From: an uncultured Alphaproteobacteria bacterium
GTDB taxonomy: Bacteria > Pseudomonadota > Alphaproteobacteria > HIMB59 > GCA-002718135
Length of the DNA stretch: 32,801 nt
Direction: 5' to 3'
NCBI GenBank assembly: GCA_902630465.1
Contig: CACOVJ010000010.1
Location: 1 to 32,801 of the forward strand
In this document: positions 16,357 to 24,737 of the stretch, one piece after another
Numbering within the stretch: position 1 is the stretch's first letter
Layout: every line of letters begins with the position of its first letter
The notes under the pieces: generated by a model
What the model was told of the DNA's origin: nothing
Databases searched by the model: none
Seen by the model: only the letters and a program-made list of their open reading frames with translations
Translations under genes and position numbers: made by a program

Positions 16357-16923
16357 TTATTGACTATCAAGAAAAGACTTTCTTGCTTCTTCTAAATAAG
16401 GGCGAAAGTGTTCAACATCTGGTGTTTTTTTATCAAGAATTTTTGCTAAATCATCAAATCTTCTTAACTCGACAGCTTCATCCATAAAAGGTTTACTAAT
16501 AAATTCTTCTGCTTCTTCTTTTGTAAACGGACCACCTTGAACTTTTAAAGAAAGTTTTGATGCCTCAGATAAATTATCATAATATCCGTCTTCAACACTT
16601 GATAAATATCTTTTTGAAGCAACATGAGCCCTAATTGGTAAAATAACATCTTCACCGAAATATTTTTTTAGAAAATCAGCTCCTAAGTTTTCATGATGTC
16701 CATCCTTACCTTCATGTATAGGGTCTCCATCTTCATAAATAAGATGTCCGACATCGTGCAGTAAAGCTGCAGCAATTGTTGGGCCTGGTAATTCATGTTG
16801 TTCAGCTAGTTCAGCACATTGAAGGGCGTGCTCTAGTTGTGTCACGTCCTCATTCCCATACTGAATATCTGCACCCTTTGTTTTTAAAAGATTTAGCAAA
16901 TAATCTACTATATTTTCTTCCAT
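16357..16923 (-). CDS. PhnZ/TmpB-like HD-domain oxygenase, phosphonate-associated
   Basis: This belongs to the phosphonate-operon-associated HD-domain family. PhnZ and TmpB in this family are mixed-valent di-iron oxygenases that cleave the C-P bond of 1-hydroxy-2-aminoethylphosphonates to an amino acid and phosphate. It has 188 residues. Visible candidates for all key sites: Y22 and E25 (YGNEDVTQLEH), H32, H56-D57 (LLHDVGH), H76/H77 (GHHENLGADFL), H100 and K104 (AHVASKRYL), and a late Asp in FDDLAKIL. These line up with PhnZ Y24, E27, H34, H58, D59, H80, H104 and K108 (numbering from memory). It diverges from phnW and is followed by the phosphatase gene. No PhnY/TmpA-type 2-oxoglutarate hydroxylase is seen in the window, so the natural substrate is open. 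Confidence 0.85.
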   Translation of the reverse strand: MEENIVDYLLNLLKTKGADIQYGNEDVTQLEHALQCAELAEQHELPGPTIAAALLHDVGHLIYEDGDPIHEGKDGHHENLGADFLKKYFGEDVILPIRAHVASKRYLSSVEDGYYDNLSEASKLSLKVQGGPFTKEEAEEFISKPFMDEAVELRRFDDLAKILDKKTPDVEHFRPYLEEARKSFLDSQ

Positions 16924-17019
16924 TCTAATTAATAATTAACTTATTAGAAAATAATTTCAATTCTAAGTTTAATACGATTGATAAGATTTATATTAATATT
17001 TAAGAAGATAATAAGTTTA
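16924..17019. promoter_or_regulatory. Divergent promoter region of the HD-oxygenase and phnW operons
   Basis: These 96 bp separate two diverging operons of the phosphonate cluster and must contain both promoters. The arms CTAAT at 16924-16928 and ATTAG at about 16942-16946 form a loose inverted repeat, but the sequence is so AT-rich that I give it little weight. I see no Pho-box-like pair here. AAGAAG lies about 12 bases before the phnW ATG. Confidence 0.35.
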
Positions 17020-18117
17020 ATGGATAAAAAATTATTAACACCAGGTCCCCTAACAACCTCAATGTCTACAAAAGAAGCTATGCTTCATGATTGGGGTTCA
17101 AGAGATAAAAAATTTATTGATCTCAATGCATCAATAAGAAGTTCTTTGGTCCGTTTAATTGAAGGAGAAGGCCAATATCAATGTGTTCCAATGCAAGGAA
17201 GTGGAACATTTGCTGTTGAATCTATGGTTAGTTCACTAACGTCAAAAGACTCAAAAATACTGATTTTAATAAATGGTGCATACGGACAGCGTATGAAAAA
17301 AATGTGCACTTACTTAAATAGAGATTTTATAGAGTATGAAGTTGCAGAACATGAAGTACATGATTTAATTAAAATTGAAGAGCTAATTGATAATAATGAC
17401 CTAACGCATGTTTTCACTGTCTATTGTGAAACAACATCTGGTATTTTAAATCCTATTGAAGAAATTGCAAATTTAGTTGAAACAAAAAAACTATCTTTAT
17501 TTATAGATGCTATGAGTGCTTTTGGGGCTTTACCTCTTAGTGCTAAACAAATTAAGTTTGATGCAGTGGCTGCTTCATCAAATAAATGTTTAGAAGGTGT
17601 CCCAGGTGTTGGTTTTATACTTGTAAAAAATGAGGTTATTGAAAATGCAAAAGGAAATAGTCATTCACTTAGTTTAGATTTGTATGATCAATGGCAAGCG
17701 ATGGAAAAAAATAAACAATGGCGCTTTACTCCTCCGACACATGTTTTAGCAGCTTTCAATCAAGCTATTAAAGAACATGAAAAAGAAGGCGGAGTTCAGG
17801 GAAGACATCAAAGATATAAAAGTAATTGTGAAATAATATGTACCGGTATGAAAGAATTAGGTTTTGAACAATTACTTCCTGATAATTTACAAGCACCAAT
17901 CATTATAACTTTTAAACAACCTAGTGATTCAAGTTTTAATTTTGAAAAATTTTATAATGCACTTAGTGAAAAAGATTTTTTAATTTATCCTGGCAAACTA
18001 ACTGTTGCTGAAACATTTCGCATAGGTTGTATTGGTAATTTAAATGAAAATGATATGCACGATACAATAAAAGCTGTTAAGGAAGTAATTCAAGAATTAG
18101 GTTTAAAAATTAATTAA
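17020..18117 (+). CDS. phnW: 2-Aminoethylphosphonate:pyruvate transaminase PhnW
   Basis: This PLP enzyme converts 2-aminoethylphosphonate and pyruvate to phosphonoacetaldehyde and alanine, the first step of 2-AEP use. The start is ATG 17020 (365 residues): the conserved LLTPGPLTTS opening begins at residue 5, while an upstream TTG at 16978 would only add a hydrophobic stretch atypical of the family. Signature segments are AMLHDWGSRDKKF at 20-32 and VPMQGSGTFAVE at 56-67, with D163 in FIDAMSAFG and the Schiff-base lysine K189 in AASSNKCLEGVPG. It leads an apparent operon with the cupin (6-base gap) and the phosphodiesterase. Confidence 0.95.
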   Translation: MDKKLLTPGPLTTSMSTKEAMLHDWGSRDKKFIDLNASIRSSLVRLIEGEGQYQCVPMQGSGTFAVESMVSSLTSKDSKILILINGAYGQRMKKMCTYLNRDFIEYEVAEHEVHDLIKIEELIDNNDLTHVFTVYCETTSGILNPIEEIANLVETKKLSLFIDAMSAFGALPLSAKQIKFDAVAASSNKCLEGVPGVGFILVKNEVIENAKGNSHSLSLDLYDQWQAMEKNKQWRFTPPTHVLAAFNQAIKEHEKEGGVQGRHQRYKSNCEIICTGMKELGFEQLLPDNLQAPIIITFKQPSDSSFNFEKFYNALSEKDFLIYPGKLTVAETFRIGCIGNLNENDMHDTIKAVKEVIQELGLKIN

Positions 18118-18123
18118 TTATAA

Positions 18124-18756
18124 ATGACACAAGAAATTGAGATTCCACTAATTCAAGCTACTGATGAAAATCTTAAGGGATACGGCTACTTAATTGATAC
18201 GTATGAAAAAAGTGAAATTGAAATTGTTACTTGGCCAAAACAAGGTTGGAGAGATATAGAAGAAGGAACAGGAAATGAAGGAGGGACAACAGAAGGATCA
18301 TTTGATACTTGGTGGCAAGGTGATACTCTCTATGGACAAAATAATGCTGTTCAACATAAAAGTGATTATGAAGTTGATGGAAAATATATTCTTGGATATT
18401 CAACTAATCCTGATAATGATTTACAAAAAGAAAATTATAAAACTCCAGATAAAATTTATTTATGGCATGCCAATTATCATCCAGATGGTGGACAACTTTT
18501 TTATCCTGAAGAAAAAAAACCTTTCATTTGTCCTTTAGCCTTACCAACTGACGATATAGAACCAGAGCAGTTTAAAGCATTTTATTGTGACGGATCAAAA
18601 GGTTTATATATTCATCCAAATATTTGGCATGAAGGAGTGTTTCCAGTTACGGAAAAACAATCTTTTCAAGGAAAACAAGGTAAGGTACATGCTAGAGTTA
18701 GCATAGACTTAAAAGAGGAATTTAATAAATATATTTATTTTAAAACCATGATCTAA
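18124..18756 (+). CDS. Ureidoglycolate-lyase-like cupin protein in the phnW operon
   Basis: This is a 210-residue protein that resembles the ureidoglycolate lyase (AllA, PF04115) cupin family, which is usually about 160-170 residues. Clustered histidines could bind a metal: H115 and H119 in LWHANYHPDGGQ, then H164 and H169 in YIHPNIWHEG, with H189 in a C-terminal HARVSIDLKEEF motif. None of the neighbouring genes concern purine or allantoin breakdown, so a true ureidoglycolate lyase role is unlikely. Its place six bases after phnW suggests work on a phosphonate intermediate or a by-product. I cannot name a reaction; the family assignment is from remembered motifs. Confidence 0.7.
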   Translation: MTQEIEIPLIQATDENLKGYGYLIDTYEKSEIEIVTWPKQGWRDIEEGTGNEGGTTEGSFDTWWQGDTLYGQNNAVQHKSDYEVDGKYILGYSTNPDNDLQKENYKTPDKIYLWHANYHPDGGQLFYPEEKKPFICPLALPTDDIEPEQFKAFYCDGSKGLYIHPNIWHEGVFPVTEKQSFQGKQGKVHARVSIDLKEEFNKYIYFKTMI

Positions 18757-18773
18757 TCATAAATTTATATTAA

Positions 18774-19565
18774 ATGATAAAAATTATTCACCTTTCAGAC
18801 CCTCATATTTATATAGATAAAATTCATGGCATAGATCCTGTTAGTAAATTTAAAAAAGCACTAAGTCATATAAAAAATAATCACAGTGATGCTGATTTAT
18901 TTGCAATCACAGGTGATATTACAGATTTAGGTGATAAAGATTCTTATCAATTATTTATAAAAATAATTGATGAAGCAGAGTTACCTAAGAATTTAAATCC
19001 TCAACTAATTATAGGTAATCATGATAAAAGAGATGAGTTTAAAATAAACTTTCCTAATATTGAAACTGATCCAAATGGATTTATTCAATACTTTAAGGAT
19101 ATAGGTAATAAACGATTAATTTTTATAGATACGAATCTGGTTAATACTCACCAAGGACATTATTGTGAAAAAAGACAGGAATGGTTGAATAATATTTTAA
19201 GTAAGACTAACACAGAAACTTATATCTTTATGCATCATAATCCACTGGCATTAGTAAATGAGGAGAGTGATGGAATAGGATTACAACAAAAAGAAGAGTT
19301 TCAAAAAATTTTAACTGAACATAATAAGATGATAAAACATATTTTTTTTGGACATCAACATATTACAAGTTCTGGTTCTTATTGTGGTGTTACTTTTTCC
19401 TCACCAAGAAGTACTTGGTCTCCTCTAATACCTAATTTTTCAAATGAATATCGTTTAGGAACTGCTAATACTGATACAAATTATAATGTTGCAATAATTC
19501 GATCTGACGCCTTGATTATTCATACAGAGGATTTTTTAAAAACTAAAGTTAATTGGTTTAAATAA
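18774..19565 (+). CDS. CpdA/GpdQ-like metallophosphoesterase
   Basis: This is a calcineurin-like phosphodiesterase of the class III cyclic-nucleotide/glycerophosphodiesterase type. It has 263 residues and no signal peptide, so it is cytoplasmic. The metal-site motifs are in order: LSDPHIY at 6-12, TGDITDLGD near 46-54, GNHDKRDEF near 82-90, FMHHNPL near 152-158 and FFGHQHITSSG near 195-205. Known relatives hydrolyse cAMP, glycerophosphodiesters or phosphonate monoesters, so the substrate is open. It is 17 bases after the cupin gene in the phnW operon, which suggests release of phosphonates or phosphate from esters. It is distinct from PlcP at 11924. Confidence 0.85.
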   Translation: MIKIIHLSDPHIYIDKIHGIDPVSKFKKALSHIKNNHSDADLFAITGDITDLGDKDSYQLFIKIIDEAELPKNLNPQLIIGNHDKRDEFKINFPNIETDPNGFIQYFKDIGNKRLIFIDTNLVNTHQGHYCEKRQEWLNNILSKTNTETYIFMHHNPLALVNEESDGIGLQQKEEFQKILTEHNKMIKHIFFGHQHITSSGSYCGVTFSSPRSTWSPLIPNFSNEYRLGTANTDTNYNVAIIRSDALIIHTEDFLKTKVNWFK

Positions 19566-19572
19566 ATTAAAT

Positions 19573-20679
19573 TTATTTTTTCTCTATTACAAAAATTTCA
19601 TTATTAAAATAAAGCCCTTTATTCTTGGAAACAACTGTTTGAACAATTTTTTCATAGTTTTTGGTTTTTTCCACCTTCATTACTTTATCATCATCCATTT
19701 GATTTACATATATAGATGCATTCCATGCAGAAAAAATAAGAGAGGTGGCTATTCCATTACTTATTTCTGTTGGAAGAGCTCTCAATTTACATTTAATAAT
19801 TTTTTTTTCTCCAAAAGATAATCGGCTTAATAAGTCTTTATCTAAATTTTTCTTAAGATAGGAAATGATACTATTTCCAAGATATGGAAATGGGTTCTCT
19901 TTTGGCCAAATTTTATTAATTATTTCATTAGCAGGATCTTTTCCTGAAGCGTGAATAGTTAATAATTTCCCTTTTGATTTTAACGCTCTAATCATAGGTT
20001 CAATGACATATTTTGATTTCTTTTCAGCTGAAATTCTTGACCGATAAGGTTGTGAAGCAATGATAAGATCAAATTTATTATCTGATTTTCTTTTGGTAGG
20101 TATTAATTCATTAATATTAAATTCTTGATCTTCGCGGTAGATAACCATCACTGATGGCTCTTTATAAGTATGGTTACCTGACTTTTTATTAATTTCTATA
20201 TTCCATTTTTTTTCTAAAAATTCATTTTGTTTTCTTAACTGTTGAGCAAATTCAAGGGAAGTGTCGCCTTTTAATTTAATAGTATTCCAGTTAATTTTTT
20301 TCTGTTTAACTTCATTTTTTGATTTTAGGTTCGCAGCTTCAGCGTAGTGTAAATTTGAAATTACAAAAACTGTGTTCTTATGCTCAACAAACCTGTCAGG
20401 TAATTTTTCTAAACCTAATCTTACATCTTCTATGCTTATTTCTTTTGTGCAAACTAATAGAGGAATATTAGGCCTAGCCTCGTGACACTGGCGCATAACA
20501 TTCATAAGTAAAGAACCATCTCCCATACCAGCATCAAATATTTTTATGCCAGGTTTTTGGGGTTTAATTTTATTTACATGAGGGCGAATAGCGTCAGCAA
20601 TTTGATTTTTTTCATTTGTTGTTGTTACAAATAATAAATATTTTTGCCTATTATCATAAAATCTAAAATTTTTTTTCAT
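19573..20679 (-). CDS. SAM-dependent methyltransferase-like protein, unknown substrate
   Basis: This is a 368-residue protein with a Rossmann-fold SAM-binding signature: IKIFDAGMGDGSLL at about 45-58 is motif I, and DLIIASQPYRS at 204-214 resembles the motif IV position. The N-terminus FRFYDNRQKYLLFVTTTNEK is distinctive and recurs, as I recall, in a conserved alphaproteobacterial family without a defined role. The gene starts two bases after the stop of the iron alcohol dehydrogenase, so it is the last gene of the phnA-phnY operon or of a sub-operon. Possible substrates include an aminophosphonate, but nothing in the sequence proves this. Confidence 0.68.
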   Translation of the reverse strand: MKKNFRFYDNRQKYLLFVTTTNEKNQIADAIRPHVNKIKPQKPGIKIFDAGMGDGSLLMNVMRQCHEARPNIPLLVCTKEISIEDVRLGLEKLPDRFVEHKNTVFVISNLHYAEAANLKSKNEVKQKKINWNTIKLKGDTSLEFAQQLRKQNEFLEKKWNIEINKKSGNHTYKEPSVMVIYREDQEFNINELIPTKRKSDNKFDLIIASQPYRSRISAEKKSKYVIEPMIRALKSKGKLLTIHASGKDPANEIINKIWPKENPFPYLGNSIISYLKKNLDKDLLSRLSFGEKKIIKCKLRALPTEISNGIATSLIFSAWNASIYVNQMDDDKVMKVEKTKNYEKIVQTVVSKNKGLYFNNEIFVIEKK

Positions 20680-20681
20680 TA

Positions 20682-21794
20682 CTAATAAAGTCCCATAGAT
20701 TTAGCAGAAGATATGAAAGCTTCTTTATTGCCAATAAAGTTTTTACCTCGTTCTCCTAAAAAGGCATCATCTACTATATTATTCCATTCTTGAACAGATA
20801 CTTTTATCTCATTTAAATTAAGAGGAACTTCTAAAGAACGCATAAATTCACTCAGACTTTCTGCGGCATTTTCAAGATTGTCATTAAATATTGATTTTAG
20901 TCTATCCTCAGCTACACTATCAATACCAATCATACTTTTAGTAATCATAGGTAAGGTAAATGAACATGCAATACCGTGCTGAATGCCATAATTGAGTGTT
21001 ACAGGATATGATAAATTATGAGCAATAGCAGTTTTTGTATTTGAAAACGCAAGGCCTGCATAAACACAAGCGCGTGCAATATTTGAGCGTAATTGAATAT
21101 TTCTTAAATCTTTAGAAAGAAGTGGTAAATTTTCTAATATTAATTTTGATGCTTGTATTGCATAAGAAGCAGAAATTGGGTTAGCATTAATATTCCAAAT
21201 ACTTTCCATTGAATGGGATAGTACATCTAAGCCAGTTGAAATGGTCAAACCTAAAGGCTTATCGACCATAATAGATGGATCGATAATTGCTTTTTCTGCA
21301 TAAAGAGATTTATGCTCCAAAGATAATTTATTATTTTTTTCTTTATCCCATATTGTGGCCCAACACGTAAGATCACTTGACGTTCCTGAAGTAGTAGGTA
21401 CTGCAATAATCTTGATTGGATTTTCGACTCTAGGGCTTTTCTTATTTCGAACAAAATCTGTTAGATATTCTTGCTTATCTTTAAATGCAGCAATTGCTTT
21501 AGCTGTGTCTGTAACGGAGCCACCACCTATAGCTAAAATATAATCTACAGTTTCATTGATTGAAGAAAATTTATTTTGTAACTCTAAAATATCCTTATAG
21601 TCTGGATTAGGCTGGACATCCGTTATAACAGATAGTGGTGGATTAAAAGAGGAATTTAACTCATCACTATATTTTTTAAAAATTTCATCTGGGTGAGTGA
21701 TTATAATATAGTTCTTACTTTTAAGAATATCATGAACTTCTTTAAATCTATATTCTCCGAATATAATTTCGACAGGATTAAAATAATTATACAT
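20682..21794 (-). CDS. Iron-containing alcohol dehydrogenase, phosphonoacetaldehyde-reductase-like
   Basis: This is a group III NAD(P)-dependent alcohol dehydrogenase that probably interconverts phosphonoacetaldehyde and 2-hydroxyethylphosphonate (HEP). The 370 residues show the nucleotide-binding GGGSVTDTAKAIA at 90-102, VPTTSGTSSDLT at 132-143, and all four metal ligands: D190, H194 (GLDVLSHSMES), H259 (IAHNLSYP) and H273 (YGIQHG). The overall look matches PhpC-type phosphonoacetaldehyde reductases, and its neighbours phnY and phnA support a phosphonate substrate. In a degradation operon it may run in the oxidative direction to bring in HEP. A 98-bp gap separates it from phnY. Confidence 0.82.
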   Translation of the reverse strand: MYNYFNPVEIIFGEYRFKEVHDILKSKNYIIITHPDEIFKKYSDELNSSFNPPLSVITDVQPNPDYKDILELQNKFSSINETVDYILAIGGGSVTDTAKAIAAFKDKQEYLTDFVRNKKSPRVENPIKIIAVPTTSGTSSDLTCWATIWDKEKNNKLSLEHKSLYAEKAIIDPSIMVDKPLGLTISTGLDVLSHSMESIWNINANPISASYAIQASKLILENLPLLSKDLRNIQLRSNIARACVYAGLAFSNTKTAIAHNLSYPVTLNYGIQHGIACSFTLPMITKSMIGIDSVAEDRLKSIFNDNLENAAESLSEFMRSLEVPLNLNEIKVSVQEWNNIVDDAFLGERGKNFIGNKEAFISSAKSMGLY

Positions 21795-21892
21795 TATCTT
21801 AAATTATTTTTTTTTTAGTAAATAAAGTTGAGTGAGTATTTGTTTAGATTTTGAATATACGCATTTCGTAGTTGTAGTAAGGGGCATTTTTT

Positions 21893-23332
21893 TTACCAAG
21901 GTAATGAGAAAGTTTTTACATTAGTAAAGCTTTTCATTGCTTCAATCACACCTTCCTTGTAACCAAGGCCTGAATCTTTAATCCCTCCAAAAGGAGACAT
22001 TTCAATTCTGTAGCCTGGAACCTCCCATATATTTACAGTTCCAACACTTAAACCTTGAATATATTTTTTCGCTCGCATGAAATTATTTGTACATACACCA
22101 GATGATAATCCGAATGCTGTTGAGTTAGATATTTTAATTACTGCATCATCATCATTTGGCACACGTATAATAGGGATCACTGGGCCAAATGTTTCTTCTA
22201 AAACTAATTCACTTTTAGGATCAACATTATCTAACACTATTGGAGGCAGCAAAGCAGCATTTCTTCCTGGATGATATAAAATTTTTGCACCGTCTTCTTC
22301 AGCCATTGAAACCCTTTTGTCAAAAAGTTCTGCTGCTTCAGCATTAACAACCGTACCTAAATCTGTTTCCATATTCATAGGATCACCAAATTTAATTTTC
22401 TTAGCACGCTCAAGAGCCATTTCAGCAAATTGGTCTGCAATAGATTCTTGTACTAATATTCTTTTAACAGCTGTACAACGTTGCCCGGAGTTTTTTGTAG
22501 CTCCGGTTACAGCTAACTCAACAGCTTTTTTAAGATCATCAGCATCTAAATCATTCAAAATAATTAATGGATCATTGCCACCAAGCTCAAGAACTGTTCT
22601 TTTGTAACCAGCTTGTTCTGCAATTAATTTTCCTACACCAACACTGCCTGTAAAAGTAATTAGATCGATATTTGAATTTTTGATCATTTCAGATCCAATA
22701 TCTTGAGGCCATCCAGTCACAACTGAAAACATTTCAGGTGGTAAGCCAGCTTCATATAAAACATCAGCGAGCACCATTGCTGTCAAAGGCGTTAATTCTG
22801 TCTGCTTACATACTGTACAATTATTAGTTGCAATTGAAGGCGCAATTTTATGGGCTACCATATTCAAAGGGTGATTAAATGGAGTGATTGCTGAAATTGC
22901 TCTTAAAGGCTCTCTTATTGTAAATATTTTTCTGGCTTTTCCATGTGGAGTTAAATCACAAGAAAATACTTCTCCATCATCGAGAATGCAAAGTTGTGCA
23001 GTTAATGAAAATACATCAAATGCTCTTCCTACTTCATATAAAGAATCTTGTTTTGAGATACCAAGTTCCAAAGTAATAATATCAGAAATTTCACCTTTTC
23101 TTTTTACAAGTTCTTCTGCTGCAGTTTGAAGAATTTTTTGTCTCTCATATCTAGTAAGTTTTGGTTGGTAATTTGCAGCAATATCTAGAGCCTTTCTTGC
23201 ATGTTCTGCGGTACCAGCTGGCACCGTTCCAATTACTTCACCTGTAAAGGGGTATTCAACATTTATAGTTTTATCAGAGGTAACTTTTTCTCCACCAATA
23301 CGCATTGCTTCATTAATCATTTTTTTGTGCAT
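21893..23332 (-). CDS. phnY: Phosphonoacetaldehyde dehydrogenase PhnY
   Basis: This NAD-dependent aldehyde dehydrogenase oxidises phosphonoacetaldehyde to phosphonoacetate. It has 479 residues. Catalytic C286 lies in [12 protein letters not shown]249 in VLELGGNDP and N153 in TPFNHPLN. The C-terminal [19 protein letters not shown] segment is typical of phosphonate-specific members. The name should not be confused with the 2-oxoglutarate hydroxylase also called PhnY in the PhnY/PhnZ system. The ATG at 23332 overlaps the phnA stop by one base; internal ATGs at codons 5 and 10 are possible alternative starts. It lies between PhnW and PhnA in the pathway. Confidence 0.94.
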   Translation of the reverse strand: MHKKMINEAMRIGGEKVTSDKTINVEYPFTGEVIGTVPAGTAEHARKALDIAANYQPKLTRYERQKILQTAAEELVKRKGEISDIITLELGISKQDSLYEVGRAFDVFSLTAQLCILDDGEVFSCDLTPHGKARKIFTIREPLRAISAITPFNHPLNMVAHKIAPSIATNNCTVCKQTELTPLTAMVLADVLYEAGLPPEMFSVVTGWPQDIGSEMIKNSNIDLITFTGSVGVGKLIAEQAGYKRTVLELGGNDPLIILNDLDADDLKKAVELAVTGATKNSGQRCTAVKRILVQESIADQFAEMALERAKKIKFGDPMNMETDLGTVVNAEAAELFDKRVSMAEEDGAKILYHPGRNAALLPPIVLDNVDPKSELVLEETFGPVIPIIRVPNDDDAVIKISNSTAFGLSSGVCTNNFMRAKKYIQGLSVGTVNIWEVPGYRIEMSPFGGIKDSGLGYKEGVIEAMKSFTNVKTFSLPW

Positions 23333-24573
23333 TATAAGGCTCCATTAATTGCATAGTAAAACGCATCATAGTTATATAATTGTTTGCTAATATCTAAATT
23401 TTTTAATTTTAAATTTGATATGAATGGTACTTCTCTCTCATGAAGTCCACCATGTGAACGTAAAGGTTCATTTAATCCTGAAAGATTGTGTTTATCTTCT
23501 GATGAGCCAATAGTCATAAATTCTGATGACATACATATTATATCACCCATTCTATCAGTAGGTAAATTATAAGCCGAGCATCCTTCATCTTTTGTTAAAA
23601 CAACTTCTATATCTTTTATTTCTTTGATAGCATTTATAACTGAGTCTACCTTGCTCTTGTCTTTTAAATAGATTGTTGCAAAAGAACCAAGTGATCCATG
23701 ATGAACAACATATGGGTCAGTGATTGGTAAAATTACCTTAGTCATGTTAGGTTCAAATTTTTTATCTAAAAAATCTTGGAGGAATATTGCATTAGGAGAA
23801 CCATCTTCTTTGGATTTTGGTTTCATACCATGATCTGCTGTGATAATTATAGATGTATTTTCCTTGTTTAAGTGGCCTATGTATTTATCAAACATCGCAT
23901 AAAACTTGTTGGCTATTTCATTTCCTGGTGCATATTTGTGTTGGATATAATCAGTTGTTGATAAATACATTATATTTGGTTTAAACTCTTCAAGAAGTTT
24001 TACACCTGCAGCCATTACAAATTCAGAAAGTCCCTCAGAATATACTTCTGGCACTGGCATCCCTAACCAATCGTTTACATTATCCATACCATTAAGATCT
24101 TTTGTTGCTTGATCAGATTTTTCAGCAGAAAAACATATTGCTCTCTCATCATTAAAGCTTAACCCATTTCCTAAAAGTCCTCTCAATTTGTCTTTAGCAG
24201 TGACAAGAGCAATTTTAGAACCAGAATTGTAAAATTTTTCAAAAATAGTTGGTGCTCGCATATATTTTGGATCATTCATCATTACTTCTTCACCAGTTTC
24301 AGGTGTATAAAAGAAATTTCCACATATACCGTGAACAGAACTTGGCTGTCCGGTTACAATGGAAATATTATTTGGATTAGTAAAACTTGGAATAGCACTG
24401 TGAACTAGAAGATTTTCTCCATTTAAAATTAATTTATCAAGATTTGGAGTGAGATTGGATTTGGATGCTTCTTCAAGGTATTCTTTTTGACTACCATCAA
24501 GGCAAATTACAATGGCAGTTTTTGAGAAAGCACTTAGATATTCTCTATTATTAATTTCTAAATTATCGGTCAT
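23332..24573 (-). CDS. phnA: Phosphonoacetate hydrolase PhnA
   Basis: This is a zinc-dependent alkaline-phosphatase-superfamily enzyme that splits phosphonoacetate into acetate and phosphate, the C-P bond cleavage step of the PhnW-PhnY-PhnA route. It has 413 residues. The expected active-site residues are all present: D26 (VICLDGS), nucleophile T65 (PSFTNPNN), D208 and H212 (STTDYIQHK), D247-H248 (TADHGM) and H374 (LRSHGGLHE). They match Sinorhizobium PhnA positions with a constant offset of three (from memory). There is no signal peptide, so it is cytoplasmic. It is the first gene of its operon and diverges from the DMT permease gene. Confidence 0.95.
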   Translation of the reverse strand: MTDNLEINNREYLSAFSKTAIVICLDGSQKEYLEEASKSNLTPNLDKLILNGENLLVHSAIPSFTNPNNISIVTGQPSSVHGICGNFFYTPETGEEVMMNDPKYMRAPTIFEKFYNSGSKIALVTAKDKLRGLLGNGLSFNDERAICFSAEKSDQATKDLNGMDNVNDWLGMPVPEVYSEGLSEFVMAAGVKLLEEFKPNIMYLSTTDYIQHKYAPGNEIANKFYAMFDKYIGHLNKENTSIIITADHGMKPKSKEDGSPNAIFLQDFLDKKFEPNMTKVILPITDPYVVHHGSLGSFATIYLKDKSKVDSVINAIKEIKDIEVVLTKDEGCSAYNLPTDRMGDIICMSSEFMTIGSSEDKHNLSGLNEPLRSHGGLHEREVPFISNLKLKNLDISKQLYNYDAFYYAINGAL

Positions 24574-24612
24574 AATTTCAACTATATATAAAAATTAATT
24601 TATAGTTATATG

Positions 24613-24624
24613 GAGTTTAAACTC
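24613..24624. repeat. 12-bp perfect palindrome upstream of phnA
   Basis: GAGTTTAAACTC lies 40 bases before the phnA start in the 164-bp divergent region. A second, imperfect inverted repeat, CAAC-N7-GTTG, is at 24654-24668. Either could be an operator for a dimeric regulator; LysR-type regulators often control phn genes, but none is encoded here. Confidence 0.38.
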
Positions 24625-24737
24625 AATACTAATTCAAATATTTGTTAATAAAACAACTAATATTGTTGCTTTTATAAGACAAAAATATTTACTGAAGGAA
24701 TTACTTTGACAGGCATGAAGGAAATTCTTATTTATTG

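Noticed and set aside
16978-17019. Upstream TTG start giving phnW 14 extra residues
   Set aside because: PhnW proteins begin close to the LLTPGPL segment; the extension is a hydrophobic run in AT-rich DNA and would occupy half the promoter region.
18275-18538. 87-residue plus-strand ORF inside the cupin gene
   Set aside because: It is an out-of-frame reading of the cupin gene, with Lys/Ile-rich low-complexity sequence.
22317-22607. 96-residue plus-strand ORF opposite phnY
   Set aside because: It is the antisense of a well-conserved aldehyde dehydrogenase, Ser/Ala-rich with no recognisable motif; a shadow frame.
17020-24573. Phosphonate biosynthesis cluster
   Set aside because: PhnW and the reductase-like enzyme can occur in biosynthesis, but PepM and phosphonopyruvate decarboxylase are absent and PhnA and PhnY are catabolic.
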